A DNA stretch of 64,000 nt from Chitinophagaceae bacterium (lineage in GTDB: Bacteria; Bacteroidota; Bacteroidia; Chitinophagales; Chitinophagaceae): NCBI GenBank assembly GCA_019747705.1, contig JAIEQM010000063.1:1-64000 (forward strand), read 5' to 3'. Positions 35,583-43,953 of the stretch are shown here, one piece after another (position 1 is the first letter of the stretch; each line of letters starts with the position of its first letter). The translations under genes and the position numbers were made by a program. The notes below the pieces were generated by a model. That model made no database searches and was not told the DNA's origin. It worked only from the letters and a program-made list of their open reading frames with translations.

Positions 35583-36059
35583 ATGTATAAATTAGTGATA
35601 GCCGCTTTCGTAATTACAGGCTTGCATTCCTGTGTATTTTCTGCTAACAGGGAGGAGATGAAAACCAAAGCAGCCCATGAGGAAGCAATAGATGAAATGG
35701 CAGCTACTGACCGTGCGTTTTCTGATTCGAGCGCTAAACTGGGAATGAAAAAAGCCTTTCTTGAATTTGTGGCCGATGATGCGGTATTGCTGAGACCCGG
35801 CTATATGCCCATAGTGGAAGGCGATGTAATTAAATTTTTATCAGCACAGGAAGATACTTCTTTTGTGATGACATGGAAGCCAAAGGGTGCACAGTTGGCA
35901 CAAAGTAATGATTTGGGTTATACCTATGGTGTGTATGAGGTAAAAACAAAGGATACGGTTATGAATGGAACTTATCTTTCCATCTGGCAAAAACAAAAAG
36001 ACGGTAAGTGGAAATTTGTGCTGGATACAGGGAACCCCGGAGCAGAAGAATTTCAGTAG
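35583..36059 (+). CDS. lipoprotein with SnoaL/DUF4440-like domain
   Basis: A 158-residue lipoprotein. The signal peptide ends in the lipobox LHSC with Cys17. The rest (AATDRAFSDSSAKLGMKKAF, DDAVLLRPGYMPIVEGDVI, then TYGVYEVKTKD and SIWQKQKDGKWKFVLDTGNP) matches the NTF2-like DUF4440/SnoaL fold. Members bind or convert small molecules, and the ligand is unknown here. I chose ATG 35583, which puts the signal peptide at the start, over the frame start at 35550. The start of ddl follows 46 bp after its stop. Confidence 0.87.
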   Translation: MYKLVIAAFVITGLHSCVFSANREEMKTKAAHEEAIDEMAATDRAFSDSSAKLGMKKAFLEFVADDAVLLRPGYMPIVEGDVIKFLSAQEDTSFVMTWKPKGAQLAQSNDLGYTYGVYEVKTKDTVMNGTYLSIWQKQKDGKWKFVLDTGNPGAEEFQ

Positions 36060-36105
36060 ATAAAACCTTGCATCATTTTTGCATAATTCTGAACCAACCA
36101 TTTAT

Positions 36106-37092
36106 ATGAAGAAGAAAATCGCATTGGTAACCGGCGGCTGCAGCGGCGAAGCTGTTATCTCTTACAAAACCGCCAAAACTATTTACAATCATCTGGAGAA
36201 GGAGAAGTATGAAGTATATCTCATTGATATTACTGTTGATGGCTGGATGTATGAAGATGAAAATGGCAACAAACAACTGGTTGATAAAAATGATTTTACC
36301 ATCCTTGTTAACGGCACTAAGTTAAAATTTGATGCGGCATTTATTGCGTTGCACGGCACCCCCGGTGAAGATGGCAAACTCCAGGGATACTTTGATATGC
36401 TGGGTATTCCTTACACCAGTTGCAATGCGGCCACTTCTGCCATTACATTTAATAAGCGTTATTCTGTAGCTGTTGCATCTTTTGCCGGGTTAAAAGTGGC
36501 AAAGAGTGTTCATTTGTTTAAACATATTCCTTTTGATGCGGGTTCCATTAATTTAAAAATGCCGGTGTTTGTAAAGCCTAATAACGGCGGCAGCAGCATT
36601 GGCATGAGCAAGGTGAATAAAAAAGAAGATCTGGCTTTTGCTGTTGAAAAAGCATTTAAAGAAGATGAACAGGTGCTGGTGGAAGAAATGATTGAAGGAA
36701 GGGAGTTTACCATTGGTGTGTTTCGCAGCAAGGGCGAAATTATTGCATTGCCCATGACGGAAGTAAAAGCGCATGATGATAAAGACTTTTTTGATTTTGA
36801 AGCCAAGTACCAGGGTAAGAGCGATGAAGTAACACCTGCAGTTGCCAGCGAAACGCATTATAAAAATGTGGCTGATGCTGCAAAGAAAATTTACAGTGTG
36901 TTCAATTGCCGTGGTGTTATCCGTATTGATTTTATTTACAACGAAGCTGAACAACAGCCCTATATGCTCGAAATTAATTCCATTCCCGGTCAGAGTGATG
37001 CCAGCATTGTGCCCCAGCAGGTTCGGGCTTATGGATGGACGCTGGAACAATTTTATTCAGCGCTTGCGGAAGATGCAATTGCCGGAAATTGA
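36106..37092 (+). CDS. ddl: D-alanine--D-alanine ligase
   Basis: A 328-residue ATP-grasp ligase that makes D-Ala-D-Ala for peptidoglycan. Visible are IALVTGGCSGEAVISYKTAK (N-terminal), FIALHGTPGEDGKLQGYFDM, the ATP lid PNNGGSSIGMSKV, EEMIEGREFTIGVF and the metal/substrate region RIDFIYNEAEQQPYMLEINS followed by PGQ. Length fits the family. I chose ATG 36106, since the frame start at 36079 has an unrelated nine-residue extension. A PASTA protein gene follows, giving a cell-wall pair. Confidence 0.95.
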   Translation: MKKKIALVTGGCSGEAVISYKTAKTIYNHLEKEKYEVYLIDITVDGWMYEDENGNKQLVDKNDFTILVNGTKLKFDAAFIALHGTPGEDGKLQGYFDMLGIPYTSCNAATSAITFNKRYSVAVASFAGLKVAKSVHLFKHIPFDAGSINLKMPVFVKPNNGGSSIGMSKVNKKEDLAFAVEKAFKEDEQVLVEEMIEGREFTIGVFRSKGEIIALPMTEVKAHDDKDFFDFEAKYQGKSDEVTPAVASETHYKNVADAAKKIYSVFNCRGVIRIDFIYNEAEQQPYMLEINSIPGQSDASIVPQQVRAYGWTLEQFYSALAEDAIAGN

Positions 37093-37181
37093 ACAGGTAT
37101 TAATTGAAGCAAAACCCATTTGAGCCGGGTAAGTAAAAGCAAAACATAAAATTTCCGATATTCACCAATAAATCAAATTCA

Positions 37182-38003
37182 GTGTTTCAATTCATTACTA
37201 AGCGTTCCCTTATTGTAAACATACTTGTTGCAGCATTTCTTGCATTTGCTGTATTCTTTGTTTTCTTTCAGTTGCTGGACTGGATTACCAAACATGGTGA
37301 TTACATTAAAGTACCTGAGGTAAAAGGAAAAAGCATTGATGAAGCCCGTAAAATTTTAAATGCACAGGGTTTTGAGGTGGAGGTACAGGATAGTGTGTAT
37401 TATGACAGCCTGCCCAAACTGAGTGTGGTAAAACAAAGCCCCGATCCTGAGCAGATGGTGAAGATTAACCGTACGGTTTATCTTACTGTAAACCGTGCAC
37501 AACCGCCAATGGTAACCATGCCTAATTTTGTGGGGCAACCATTACGAAGTGTGGAGATGCAGTTAAAAACACTCGGCTTTAAGCTGGGTGATACCACTTT
37601 TAAACCAGACTTTGCTGTGGGATCAATACTGGAGCAATTGTACAATGGATCCGACATTAAACCCGGAACAAAAATTCCTATGGGCAGCCGCATATCATTA
37701 GTGATTGGCGGTGGTGTACAGGATATAGAAATGGCTGTGCCCGATTTGGTGGGGATGACGTTTGGTGAAGCAAGAGTATTGCTGGAAACAAATGGTTTAT
37801 TGCTGGGTGCTGTAGTGGTGGATGGAGTGATTACTGATTCATCTTCTGCATTTGTTATTCAGCAAAATCCTCCCCGCAGAGATGAGGAAGGCAGACCCAT
37901 CCGCATCCGTGGCGGACAGTTGATGGATTTGTGGATCAGTAAACAAATGCCGTTAAAAGATTCAACGGATAAACCAAAACCTGTTGCCAGAAACGATTAC
38001 TAA
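37182..38003 (+). CDS. membrane-anchored PASTA domain protein
   Basis: A 273-residue protein with a GTG start. One membrane helix lies near residues 10-32 (LIVNILVAAFLAFAVFFVFF), then three PASTA domains: about 42-108 (YIKVPEVKGKSIDEARKIL), 112-182 (VTMPNFVGQPLRSVEMQL) and 188-258 (MAVPDLVGMTFGEARVLLE). PASTA domains bind peptidoglycan fragments. No kinase or PBP part is attached, unlike in Gram-positive bacteria. It follows ddl after 89 bp and precedes the rhodanese gene by 11 bp. Confidence 0.93.
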   Translation: MFQFITKRSLIVNILVAAFLAFAVFFVFFQLLDWITKHGDYIKVPEVKGKSIDEARKILNAQGFEVEVQDSVYYDSLPKLSVVKQSPDPEQMVKINRTVYLTVNRAQPPMVTMPNFVGQPLRSVEMQLKTLGFKLGDTTFKPDFAVGSILEQLYNGSDIKPGTKIPMGSRISLVIGGGVQDIEMAVPDLVGMTFGEARVLLETNGLLLGAVVVDGVITDSSSAFVIQQNPPRRDEEGRPIRIRGGQLMDLWISKQMPLKDSTDKPKPVARNDY

Positions 38004-38014
38004 ATTTTATTTTT

Positions 38015-38323
38015 ATGCGAACAATTACTGTTGAAGAATTAAAAGCAAGAATGGATGCGGGTGAAGAACTGCACATCGTTGATGTGCGGGAACCCAATGA
38101 ACATGCAGAGTTTAATATTGGCGGTATTTTACATCCGCTGGGAAATATTGTGGCGATGAACACAGAAGTGATTGATGATTTGAAAGATAAAGAAGTGATT
38201 TTCTATTGCCGCAGCGGCAACCGCAGCGGACAGGCCTGCATGTATGCCGAAACAATGGGTTTTACCAATGTGGTGAATGTAGTGGGAGGGATGCTGGCGT
38301 GGAGGGAGAAGTTTGGAAATTAA
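38015..38323 (+). CDS. single-domain rhodanese
   Basis: A 102-residue sulfurtransferase-type domain. The active-site loop is CRSGNR with Cys65, and the N-terminal signature is LHIVDVREPNEHAEFNIGG. Single-domain rhodaneses of this kind (GlpE/PspE-like) move sulfane sulfur to cyanide or thiols, and the natural acceptor is unknown. It lies 11 bp after the PASTA gene and shares a terminator with the convergent gene. Confidence 0.93.
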   Translation: MRTITVEELKARMDAGEELHIVDVREPNEHAEFNIGGILHPLGNIVAMNTEVIDDLKDKEVIFYCRSGNRSGQACMYAETMGFTNVVNVVGGMLAWREKFGN

Positions 38324-38357
38324 TTTCGGTGGGGGCACTGCAAGTAACCTGAACGAT

Positions 38358-38401
38358 AATAAAGAGGTGACAGCTTTGCAAAAAAGTGTTACCTCTTTAT
38401 T
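38358..38401. terminator. bidirectional terminator between convergent genes
   Basis: AATAAAGAGGT (38358-38368) pairs with ACCTCTTTATT (38391-38401), and pairing can extend a few bases into the loop. It lies between the rhodanese stop (38323) and the lipoprotein stop (38414), with A/T runs on both sides. Confidence 0.8.
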
Positions 38402-38413
38402 ATTTTAATGATA

Positions 38414-39010
38414 TTAATTGCCTTTGTTCTTTTTGTACTCTTCTTCTACGCTTTGTACAATGGAAACAACATATTTTACAAATTTGGTACTCTGCATATC
38501 AATTTGTTTTTCCTGTGTGCGGTACATGCCGCCTGAAATAATTCCAACCCGGCTGCTTTCACCGGCATTGGCAATATCGCTGCTGAGCTTTGGCTCCAGT
38601 GTTGTTCTTGCTCTTGGTATAAACACCCATCCCACAGGAACAGGAAACCCGGTTGCCAGTAATGTGGCAAATGTGCCCACACCTGCAACAGAGTAGGCCA
38701 GATGCAGGTTGCTCTGTTTTTTAGAAACAAATTTAGCACGCATAATATCCAGGTTGCATACAGATGTTATACTGCCGCTGTTTAAACTCAGTTTAAAGGG
38801 GTGGCTCTCCGTATTATAAACATCCACAAACTTCTGCATCTTTTTTTCAATGGCGGCACGGTACTCATATACCTGAACCAACCGCATATCCAGCTGCAGG
38901 TTAAGGGTGTCAATTTTAGCTTCGGGTTTTAATAACTGCTGTGGTCCTTTACAGGAAGTAAACACCATCAGCAGTGCGCAGGAAATCAAAAACAAGTTTT
39001 GCTTCTTCAT
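38414..39010 (-). CDS. lipoprotein of unknown function
   Basis: A 198-residue lipoprotein. The signal peptide ends with lipobox FTSC, Cys20. I recognise no domain. Residues 40-65 look helical (LVQVYEYRAAIEKKMQKFVD), and a hydrophobic stretch (VGTFATLLATGFPVPVGWVF) near 112-131 could be a membrane hairpin. It is likely anchored to an envelope membrane. It is alone, convergent with the rhodanese gene and divergent from the VWA gene. Confidence 0.8.
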   Translation of the reverse strand: MKKQNLFLISCALLMVFTSCKGPQQLLKPEAKIDTLNLQLDMRLVQVYEYRAAIEKKMQKFVDVYNTESHPFKLSLNSGSITSVCNLDIMRAKFVSKKQSNLHLAYSVAGVGTFATLLATGFPVPVGWVFIPRARTTLEPKLSSDIANAGESSRVGIISGGMYRTQEKQIDMQSTKFVKYVVSIVQSVEEEYKKNKGN

Positions 39011-39147
39011 AGTTATTTTTTATTCGGAAAAATAAGCAATGTTTTACGGATGAGCAGGCTTGATTTTTATGAATTCATCCACGCAGTGTTAATAAATAAA
39101 CAGTTTATTTTTGTTGTTTCAAAAATGGCTAACTTGTATATCCTTTT

Positions 39148-40245
39148 ATGACTGGTCACCACTTTTCAAAATACGATCCTTCCAAAAACAGTAAATCCAA
39201 ATTTGAGCAGTTGCTCGATTTATTTACACAGTTGCTCACTTATACCAATGGCGATGTGGCAGAAGCCATGGATTGGATGAACCAGCTCGACCGTCAATAC
39301 AATCTCACCAGCGATGAATATGGTATGGGTGATTTTATTGATGAGTTGAAAGAAAAAGGGTATTTGGATGAGAACCCTGTAACAGGAACATTCAAAATTA
39401 CTTCCAAAACAGAACAGGGAATCCGTAAACGTTCACTCGAGGAAATTTTCGGTAAACTTAAAAAGACAAGACAAGGTCAGCATCATACATTCAAACCCGG
39501 GCAGGGTGATGAACTAAATCCTGAAACAAGACCTTTTCAGTTTGGTGATACACTGGAGCAAATTGATTTTACCAACTCCATCCGCAATGCACAAATCAAT
39601 CATGGAATTGACAGTTTTCAGATGCGGGAAGATGATTTGGAAATTCGGGAAACGGATTACAAAACACAAACATCAACCGTATTGATGATTGATATTTCAC
39701 ACTCTATGATTTTGTATGGCGAAGACCGGATTACGCCTGCAAAAAAAGTAGCGATGGCATTGAGTGAACTCATCACAACCCGTTATCCCAAAGACACATT
39801 GGATATTGTGGTGTTTGGTAATGATGCATGGCCTGTTGAAATCAAAGACCTTCCTTATCTGGAAGTGGGTCCTTATCACACCAACACCGTTGCAGGACTG
39901 GAACTGGCAATGGAAATATTACGAAGAAGAAAAAATCCGAACAAGCAAATCTTTATGATTACTGATGGCAAGCCCACCTGTTTAAAAATCGGAAAGAAGT
40001 ATTATAAAAACAGTTTCGGTCTCGACAGAAAAATCACCAACCGTTGTTTAAACCTGGCAGCGCAATGTAAAAAACTTAAAATTCCTATTACCACTTTCAT
40101 GATTGCAACAGATCCTTACCTGCAGCGGTTTGTGCAGGAGTTTACTGAAACAAATAATGGTAAAGCATTCTTTGCATCACTGGATAAACTGGGGGCATTT
40201 ATATTTAAAGACTTTGAAAGTGGGAAACGGAAAACAGTTTATTAA
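39148..40245 (+). CDS. VWA (von Willebrand factor A) domain protein
   Basis: A 365-residue cytoplasmic protein. Residues about 1-170 are helical and unassigned; residues about 175-355 form a VWA domain with MIDAS motif DISHS (in VLMIDISHSMILYGEDRITP), the later Thr region AGLELAMEIL and the Asp of FMITDGKPT. Such proteins pair with MoxR- or ChlI-like AAA ATPases as metal-insertion or protein-remodelling chaperones. The AAA partner lies at 40714-42231, with a broken GxxExxY gene between them. Confidence 0.9.
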   Translation: MTGHHFSKYDPSKNSKSKFEQLLDLFTQLLTYTNGDVAEAMDWMNQLDRQYNLTSDEYGMGDFIDELKEKGYLDENPVTGTFKITSKTEQGIRKRSLEEIFGKLKKTRQGQHHTFKPGQGDELNPETRPFQFGDTLEQIDFTNSIRNAQINHGIDSFQMREDDLEIRETDYKTQTSTVLMIDISHSMILYGEDRITPAKKVAMALSELITTRYPKDTLDIVVFGNDAWPVEIKDLPYLEVGPYHTNTVAGLELAMEILRRRKNPNKQIFMITDGKPTCLKIGKKYYKNSFGLDRKITNRCLNLAAQCKKLKIPITTFMIATDPYLQRFVQEFTETNNGKAFFASLDKLGAFIFKDFESGKRKTVY

Positions 40246-40282
40246 GCAATGCCGGGAAGGCGAAAAGACGTGAAGTTTATTT

Positions 40283-40672
40283 ATGTATATCTTGACAGAA
40301 AAGGAAGAGTATTTATGCAGGGAAATTGTTGATTGTGCATATAAAGTACACAGTCAACTGGGGCCAGGTTTGTTGGAGAAAATTTAAGAAGCATGCTTCT
40401 GTCATGAACTAAAAAAGAAAGGCATTCCATTTATAAGGCAGGCTGAGTTGCCAATATTTTATGATGGTTTGTTTTTTGATGAAGGGTTAAGAATGGATAC
40501 ACTGGTTGATGAAACTGTAATATGTGAATTTAAAGCAGTAGAAACAGTTAATAAACTCTGGCAGGCACAAATCATCAGTCATTTAAGATTAACTCAACTG
40601 CATGCTGGGTTTGTTATTAATTTTAATGTTGTACTAATTAAAGATGGTATCAGGCGTTATTGTGTAGAATGA
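40283..40672 (+). pseudogene. GxxExxY family protein, premature stop in the name motif
   Basis: The reading frame ATG 40283 to TGA 40672 is intact except for one TAA at 40385-40387. It would give about 129 residues. The family motif is GPGLLEKI-stop-EACFCHEL, so the stop falls exactly on the conserved Tyr of GxxExxY (TAT or TAC to TAA). The rest matches the family: RQAELPIFYDGL, RMDTLVDETVICEFKAVETV and QIISHLRLT. GxxExxY proteins resemble PD-(D/E)xK nucleases, and their function is unclear. The gene sits between the VWA gene and its AAA partner. Confidence 0.88.
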
Positions 40673-40713
40673 AAGAGACTTTCCGTCTTCACGTTTTACC
40701 GGCAAAAAAAATT

Positions 40714-42231
40714 ATGTTACATATTACAACCTTAGGCGAATTAAAGAAAAGCGGCTATCAATCCAGAAGCATTAAAGAAGAAGTGCGGCAAAACCTTATT
40801 GCCAAACTCCGCAGCAATGAAAATGTATTTAACGGCATCCTCGGTTATGAAGATTCTGTAATACCTGATGTGGAGCGTGCTTTGCTATCACGTCATAATA
40901 TTTTGTTTCTTGGTTTGCGTGGGCAGGCGAAAACAAGAATGGCAAGGCTGATGACGGAACTGCTGGATGAATATATTCCTGTAGTGGCGGGCAGTGAATT
41001 AAATGATGATCCTTTCAACCCCATTTCCCATTATGCTATTGATAAAGTAGCAACTGAAGGAGATGATACATTAATTGAATGGGTACACCGCAGCAAACGC
41101 TATGGTGAAAAGCTTGCAACGCCTGATGTAAGTGTGGCTGATTTAATTGGAGATATTGACCCCATCAAAGCAGCGAATCTCAAATTGAATTTTGCTGATG
41201 AACGGGTGATTCATTATGGCATCATTCCACGGAGCAACCGCTGCATTTTTGTGATAAATGAAATTCCTGATTTGCAGGCACGCATACAGGTATCACTGTT
41301 TAATATCCTTGAAGAAGGTGATGTGCAGATACGTGGGTTTAAATTACGGTTGCCATTAGATATTCTTTTTGTGTTCACTGCCAACCCTGAAGATTATACC
41401 AACCGTGGCTCTATTGTAACACCGCTCAAGGATAGAATTGAAAGTCAAATTCTCACACACTATCCTAAAACCATTGAAACAGGTTTGGCCATTACAGAGC
41501 AGGAAGCACAAATTCATCCGCAGCAGCAAAAGAGTGTGGAGATGAGTGATTTAATTAAACGGTTGATTGAGCAGGTGGCGTTTGAAGCAAGAAGCAGTGA
41601 ACTGGTTGATAAAAAGAGTGGTGTGAGTGCAAGGCTTACCATATCAGCTTATGAAAATGCAGTGAGCACGGCTGAGTTGCGGGCCATCACCAACAAAGAA
41701 AAAGATACACAGGTGTGGGTGAATGATTTAATTGGTGTGATTCCATCCATTACCGGCAAAATTGAACTGGTATATGAAGGTGAACAGGAAGGCCCGTACC
41801 AGGTTGCATTTAATTTATTAAACAAAGCAATCCGTACGCAGTTTATCCAATACTTTCCCAATCCTGATCAAATGAAGAAACGCAGGGGAGAGCCAGCAAC
41901 TGATAATCCGTACAAGGCTATCACCGGTTGGTTTGATAAAGGCAACACCATGAGTTTGCTCATGAATTTAAAGGACACAGAAAAAATTCAACTGCTGTAT
42001 AAAGTGGATGGATTGTATGCGCTGGTAAAAAAATATTTTAAAGGCGCCAATGAAAAACAGGCAGCGTTGTTAATGGAGTTTGTATTGCACGGCCTTGCTT
42101 CTTTTTCACTCATCAGCAAACAGGTGGTGGAAGGCAGGGTGGAGTTTAAAGATTTGATGGGAAGTATTATTAACCTCAACACATCACGTGGGGGAGAAGA
42201 AGACGATTTTGACGGGGAAGATTTTACATAA
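40714..42231 (+). CDS. MoxR/ChlI-like AAA+ ATPase
   Basis: A 505-residue AAA+ ATPase related to magnesium chelatase subunit I. Walker A is atypical, FLGLRGQAKTRMARLM (GxxGxAKT), near residues 75-85; Walker B and sensor regions lie in CIFVINEIPDLQARIQVSLF and LFVFTANPEDYTNRG. The C-terminal half carries helical lid sequences. It should work with the VWA protein upstream, ATP hydrolysis driving remodelling of an unknown target. I chose ATG 40714. The frame start at 40660 overlaps the GxxExxY remnant. A strong palindromic terminator follows. Confidence 0.9.
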   Translation: MLHITTLGELKKSGYQSRSIKEEVRQNLIAKLRSNENVFNGILGYEDSVIPDVERALLSRHNILFLGLRGQAKTRMARLMTELLDEYIPVVAGSELNDDPFNPISHYAIDKVATEGDDTLIEWVHRSKRYGEKLATPDVSVADLIGDIDPIKAANLKLNFADERVIHYGIIPRSNRCIFVINEIPDLQARIQVSLFNILEEGDVQIRGFKLRLPLDILFVFTANPEDYTNRGSIVTPLKDRIESQILTHYPKTIETGLAITEQEAQIHPQQQKSVEMSDLIKRLIEQVAFEARSSELVDKKSGVSARLTISAYENAVSTAELRAITNKEKDTQVWVNDLIGVIPSITGKIELVYEGEQEGPYQVAFNLLNKAIRTQFIQYFPNPDQMKKRRGEPATDNPYKAITGWFDKGNTMSLLMNLKDTEKIQLLYKVDGLYALVKKYFKGANEKQAALLMEFVLHGLASFSLISKQVVEGRVEFKDLMGSIINLNTSRGGEEDDFDGEDFT

Positions 42232-42232
42232 T

Positions 42233-42262
42233 AAAAAGCGGTTGAAATTTCAACCGCTTTTT
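42233..42262. terminator. perfect palindromic terminator
   Basis: AAAAAGCGGTTGAAA (42233-42247) is the exact complement of TTTCAACCGCTTTTT (42248-42262). It starts one base after the AAA gene stop and ends 6 bp before the convergent gene stop (42269), so it can serve both. Confidence 0.92.
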
Positions 42263-42268
42263 ACCGGA

Positions 42269-42739
42269 TCAAAATTTATAACCAATACTCACGCCCCCAT
42301 AGTAGGGCCAGAAAAAACCTTTACCAAACACAGGGTTGATGGTGGCACGAAAGAAAAAACCTCCTTCTTTGGGTTGCAGCCTGTATCCAAAATTAAAATG
42401 ACCGCTGGTGGTTCTGAAAGGGCTGCCGGTATCAACAGATGATGAGGCGGCAACATAAGTAGCCCCGGCACCAATTTCAAAGTAATCCCGTCCGTTTTTA
42501 CTGGTAATATAATTGATGGTGGCAGGAATAAAAACTGCACCTTCTCCTTCAATATAAAAGCCACCCATACCAATGCGTCCGCCCCATCCGTCTTCTTTCT
42601 TTGAAAACCTTGTATCCAAGTTTAAAGATGCAAGACCGGGGCCTCCGGCTTCAATAAAAACCACCTTTGCCGCTTTTTGTGAATAACCTGCTGTAAAGCC
42701 AAACAGTAAAATGGCCGATGCTAAAAATAGTTTTTTCAT
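42269..42739 (-). CDS. exported beta-barrel-like outer membrane protein
   Basis: A 156-residue exported protein with a signal peptide (MKKLFLASAILLFGFTAGYS). The rest shows alternating hydrophobic strands rich in Gly and aromatics, such as GGFYIEGEGAVFIPATIN and DYFEIGAGATYVAA, and ends in a beta-barrel-like YGGVSIGYKF with a terminal Phe. It is likely a small outer-membrane barrel of about eight strands, with no clear substrate. I chose ATG 42739 because the frame start at 42790 adds 17 charged residues before the signal peptide. Confidence 0.82.
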   Translation of the reverse strand: MKKLFLASAILLFGFTAGYSQKAAKVVFIEAGGPGLASLNLDTRFSKKEDGWGGRIGMGGFYIEGEGAVFIPATINYITSKNGRDYFEIGAGATYVAASSSVDTGSPFRTTSGHFNFGYRLQPKEGGFFFRATINPVFGKGFFWPYYGGVSIGYKF

Positions 42740-42837
42740 GTGTTTATTTTTTAGTTGAAATTTTTGCCACCCCGCTTTTTTGCGGGGCAAGCCATGTTAT
42801 TCACCATAAAAAATATTCATTATCGGTTTGTATAAAA

Positions 42838-42945
42838 ATGAATATTTTGTTATGGCTCATTTCATGTGTTTTGTTTTTTTTACAGATACCTGCAGCCATC
42901 ATTTTGCTGCATCATCATTTTGTTAAAGAAAATTTTAAAGAGTAA
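42838..42945 (+). CDS. possible 35-residue membrane peptide
   Basis: ATG 42838 opens a 35-codon frame with one hydrophobic helix (LLWLISCVLFFLQIPAAIIL) and a basic/acidic tail (HHHFVKENFKE). It overlaps the end of the MtfA gene by 11 bp tail-to-tail. Small single-helix proteins are common, but I have no homologue evidence; it may be chance. Confidence 0.35.
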   Translation: MNILLWLISCVLFFLQIPAAIILLHHHFVKENFKE

Positions 42946-43951
42946 GAGGGTCCTGGTTCAGCACCAGTTTAATGCTGTCATACAGTTCTGGATAATCCAG
43001 TTTCAAATCTGCAGGCCGTTCAAAAAATAATTCAACACTCGTGGCCCATAGTTCATTTTTATCTTTTAATGCGTATTTATCAAACAATCCATGTGCATCA
43101 AATTTCTCCTTCAGCACTTCATCATCAGCACGGTCGTAATGCGCAAAATCTTCTTTGAATTCATTGTTCCGGTTACGTTTGGTAAACAGGTATTGCACCT
43201 GCAGTGCATGGGCCATTTCATGCAGCCCCACATTCTTACCATCAGTTGGGTTTTGATAATCTTCCAGGAAATGTTTCCATGAAAGGGTAATACTGCGGCC
43301 CTGCACATTGCCCATTAATATCCGTAACGGGTTATCTGCCAGGTAAGCATCAGGGTGTATAATGATGTTTGAAAAATAAGGAAGCATGTATTCATCCAGG
43401 CCAAAAGTTATTTGAATAGCGGCGGCTGAAATCAAAACAGGCATTTCTTTATATCCTTTTCCGGCGTAAATATAAAAATGCTTACTCCGCATAAATCCGT
43501 TCAGACGCCTGATGAATTGTATTTTTTTATCAAACGAAAGTTTTTGAAAATAAGGATTGTATTTGCTGCAGATGCGTTTTATTTCATCCTCACTTAAGTT
43601 TAAGTCACGCCCGGGATAATGAAGAGGTTGCCCGGCAGATTCATCCACTAAATTTTCGGAAATGCTTTCTTTCAGGTCATATTTTGCAGAGGTAAATAAA
43701 TTCCTGAAAAAATAAAATACCATTGCAAGAGTAACAATAATAACAACAGCTCCCGCAGGAGTTAATTTTTCTTTTTCTTCCTGTTCTCTTCTGTAGTTTT
43801 CTCTTAAGCGGTCAGTTTCAAGTTTTTGTAATTGTTCAGAAATAAAAGGAGACTTTAATGAATCAGGTAACTGGTTATACTCTTCAACAGAGTAAACTGT
43901 AAAACTGGTATCCTTTGTAGTAATCGTAATTTCCTGTGGTGCTTGCGGCAT
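42935..43951 (-). CDS. mtfA: zinc-dependent peptidase, MtfA/M90 family
   Basis: A 338-residue protein. A membrane helix lies near residues 65-88, then the MtfA domain with the zinc motif NVGLHEMAHALQ (HExxH, near 237-248), the QVQYLFTKR stretch, and WATSVELFFERP that supplies the third ligand region. MtfA of E. coli is a soluble ~265-residue aminopeptidase that binds Mlc. This form has an added N-terminal membrane anchor. It forms a two-gene unit with the DUF2130 gene, 2 bp apart. Confidence 0.9.
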   Translation of the reverse strand: MPQAPQEITITTKDTSFTVYSVEEYNQLPDSLKSPFISEQLQKLETDRLRENYRREQEEKEKLTPAGAVVIIVTLAMVFYFFRNLFTSAKYDLKESISENLVDESAGQPLHYPGRDLNLSEDEIKRICSKYNPYFQKLSFDKKIQFIRRLNGFMRSKHFYIYAGKGYKEMPVLISAAAIQITFGLDEYMLPYFSNIIIHPDAYLADNPLRILMGNVQGRSITLSWKHFLEDYQNPTDGKNVGLHEMAHALQVQYLFTKRNRNNEFKEDFAHYDRADDEVLKEKFDAHGLFDKYALKDKNELWATSVELFFERPADLKLDYPELYDSIKLVLNQDPLTL

Positions 43952-43953
43952 AC

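Noticed and set aside
39148..42231. VWA/AAA pair as a ternary conflict or defence system
   Set aside because: The pair is a widespread MoxR-VWA chaperone arrangement; nothing else in the neighbourhood resembles a defence module.
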